From assembly GCA_017562135.1 (NCBI GenBank), contig QEYB01001654.1:62001-126000 (forward strand): a stretch of 64,000 nucleotides of DNA. The letters are read 5' to 3'. The stretch is from Dipylidium caninum (lineage: Eukaryota; Platyhelminthes; Cestoda; Cyclophyllidea; Dipylidiidae). The position numbers and the translations under genes were made by a program. The notes under the pieces were generated by a model. The model searched no databases and had not been told where the DNA came from. It worked only from the letters and a program-made list of their open reading frames with translations. Below are positions 63,217 to 64,000 of the stretch, piece after piece. The stretch's first letter is position 1. Each line of letters starts with the position of its first letter.

Positions 63217-64000
63217 GTATACTGATAGTAGGTTCAGCTACCAAATTCTGCCATTTCTGGAGGTAGTTGTTTGGGATTTTATTTTTTTCTAATTTGTTCT
63301 TCATTTTGATATACCTATGACGGCAGTACAAGACTTGTTAATGAAATTTTTCGGCTTTACTATTTACTAGAACTACGTGTCACATGTAGGTGCCGCCGGC
63401 TCTTTCTCAATTAACAAATGGAGTAACTATGACTCTCTGGCCAGGGAAGTAATTGTAACGCTTGCACTCGTCCTGAGGGATAGATTTGGCTAAAGCTAAA
63501 ATCTGTTCCCCCGGTGTGTGCTCGTGCCCTTTTGCGTTTCCTGGTGGGAATACTAGTTAAAAACCCGGGTTTCTCCTCGTGGTGCCCGCCGAGGTCGGTT
63601 GGCTGGGATAATGCGCGGGTCACCCATCTAGAGACTACGGGCTGATCACCTACTCCAGAGTTGCAATCTGGTCACGAGTGAAGATTCATTCCGGAAGCCT
63701 GTTACTCAAGCGTTGTTCAATGATTAAAGTTATTTAGTTCTCAATTAAGCGGAATTATGTTACGACTGGGATAACTGGTTCTCTTTTGAAATTGGGGAGT
63801 GGGGAGTTCAGGACAATCAATGGACATCGCTGTTAATCTTGCCGGTTCTTCTTCTCCCTCTTGAATAAAAGCACCTGTATATCTTTCCAATAATCAGCTG
63901 TTCCACCGGGATTTCCGAAATTTGTTCGTTCTCCAAAATCCCAAGCCGTTGACGTCGGAAGGCGGGCGCAATTAGAATGTGAGGCCGAGGGATCACCGGA
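63217..64000. other. Intronic or repeat-like stretch at window end
   Basis: No exon recognised after the Ig domain. From about 63,440 to 63,680 the sequence is GC-richer than its surroundings (GGTGCCCGCCGAGGTCGGTT and neighbours) and may be a dispersed repeat in the receptor intron. No RNA-gene structure could be supported. Confidence 0.35.

Overview
This is eukaryotic, AT-rich nuclear DNA. Its genes are intron-rich and are separated by long gene-free stretches. The gene set (prominin, NOMO, an SLC6 transporter, translationally controlled tumour protein, an Ig-domain receptor), several introns of only about 60-90 nt next to kilobase introns, and splice acceptors lying directly against start codons all fit a flatworm, most likely a tapeworm. 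No sequence search was possible, so the organism is an inference.

Layout. 1-5,965 (+): the 3' half of a prominin (CD133) gene. 5,966-17,094: no recognisable gene. 17,095-17,910 and 23,236-24,052: an almost identical 0.8-kb repeat in opposite orientations. Between its copies lies a seven- or eight-exon gene (21,559-23,245, +) with a TATA box. It encodes a roughly 225-residue, cysteine-rich, apparently secreted protein that I do not recognise. 25,070 to about 30,329 (+): NOMO, an ER-membrane protein of the multipass translocon. 30,980-31,754 (-): a weak unknown gene candidate. 32,620-37,731 (+): a 13-exon sodium/chloride-coupled SLC6 transporter, closest by motif to glycine transporters. 38,831-46,607: a giant palindrome with two 3.8-kb arms around a 165-bp AT-rich centre. 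Each arm carries a translationally controlled tumour protein (TCTP) gene. The two genes diverge from the centre and are identical in predicted protein and intron. 46,608-56,214: no recognised gene. 56,215-63,216 (+): the likely 5' end of a LAR-type receptor tyrosine phosphatase, with a possible signal-peptide exon and the first Ig domain, running off the window.

The genes do not form an operon or a pathway. NOMO, prominin, SLC6, the Ig receptor and the cysteine-rich protein are all secretory-pathway or membrane products. TCTP is cytosolic.

Quality note. NOMO and SLC6 have intact splice sites and conserved family motifs but need at least eight one-base frame corrections, nearly all in short homopolymers. 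This looks like residual long-read assembly error more than pseudogene decay. The palindrome and inverted repeat should be validated with this in mind, although base differences between the palindrome arms argue against a simple hairpin-read artefact.
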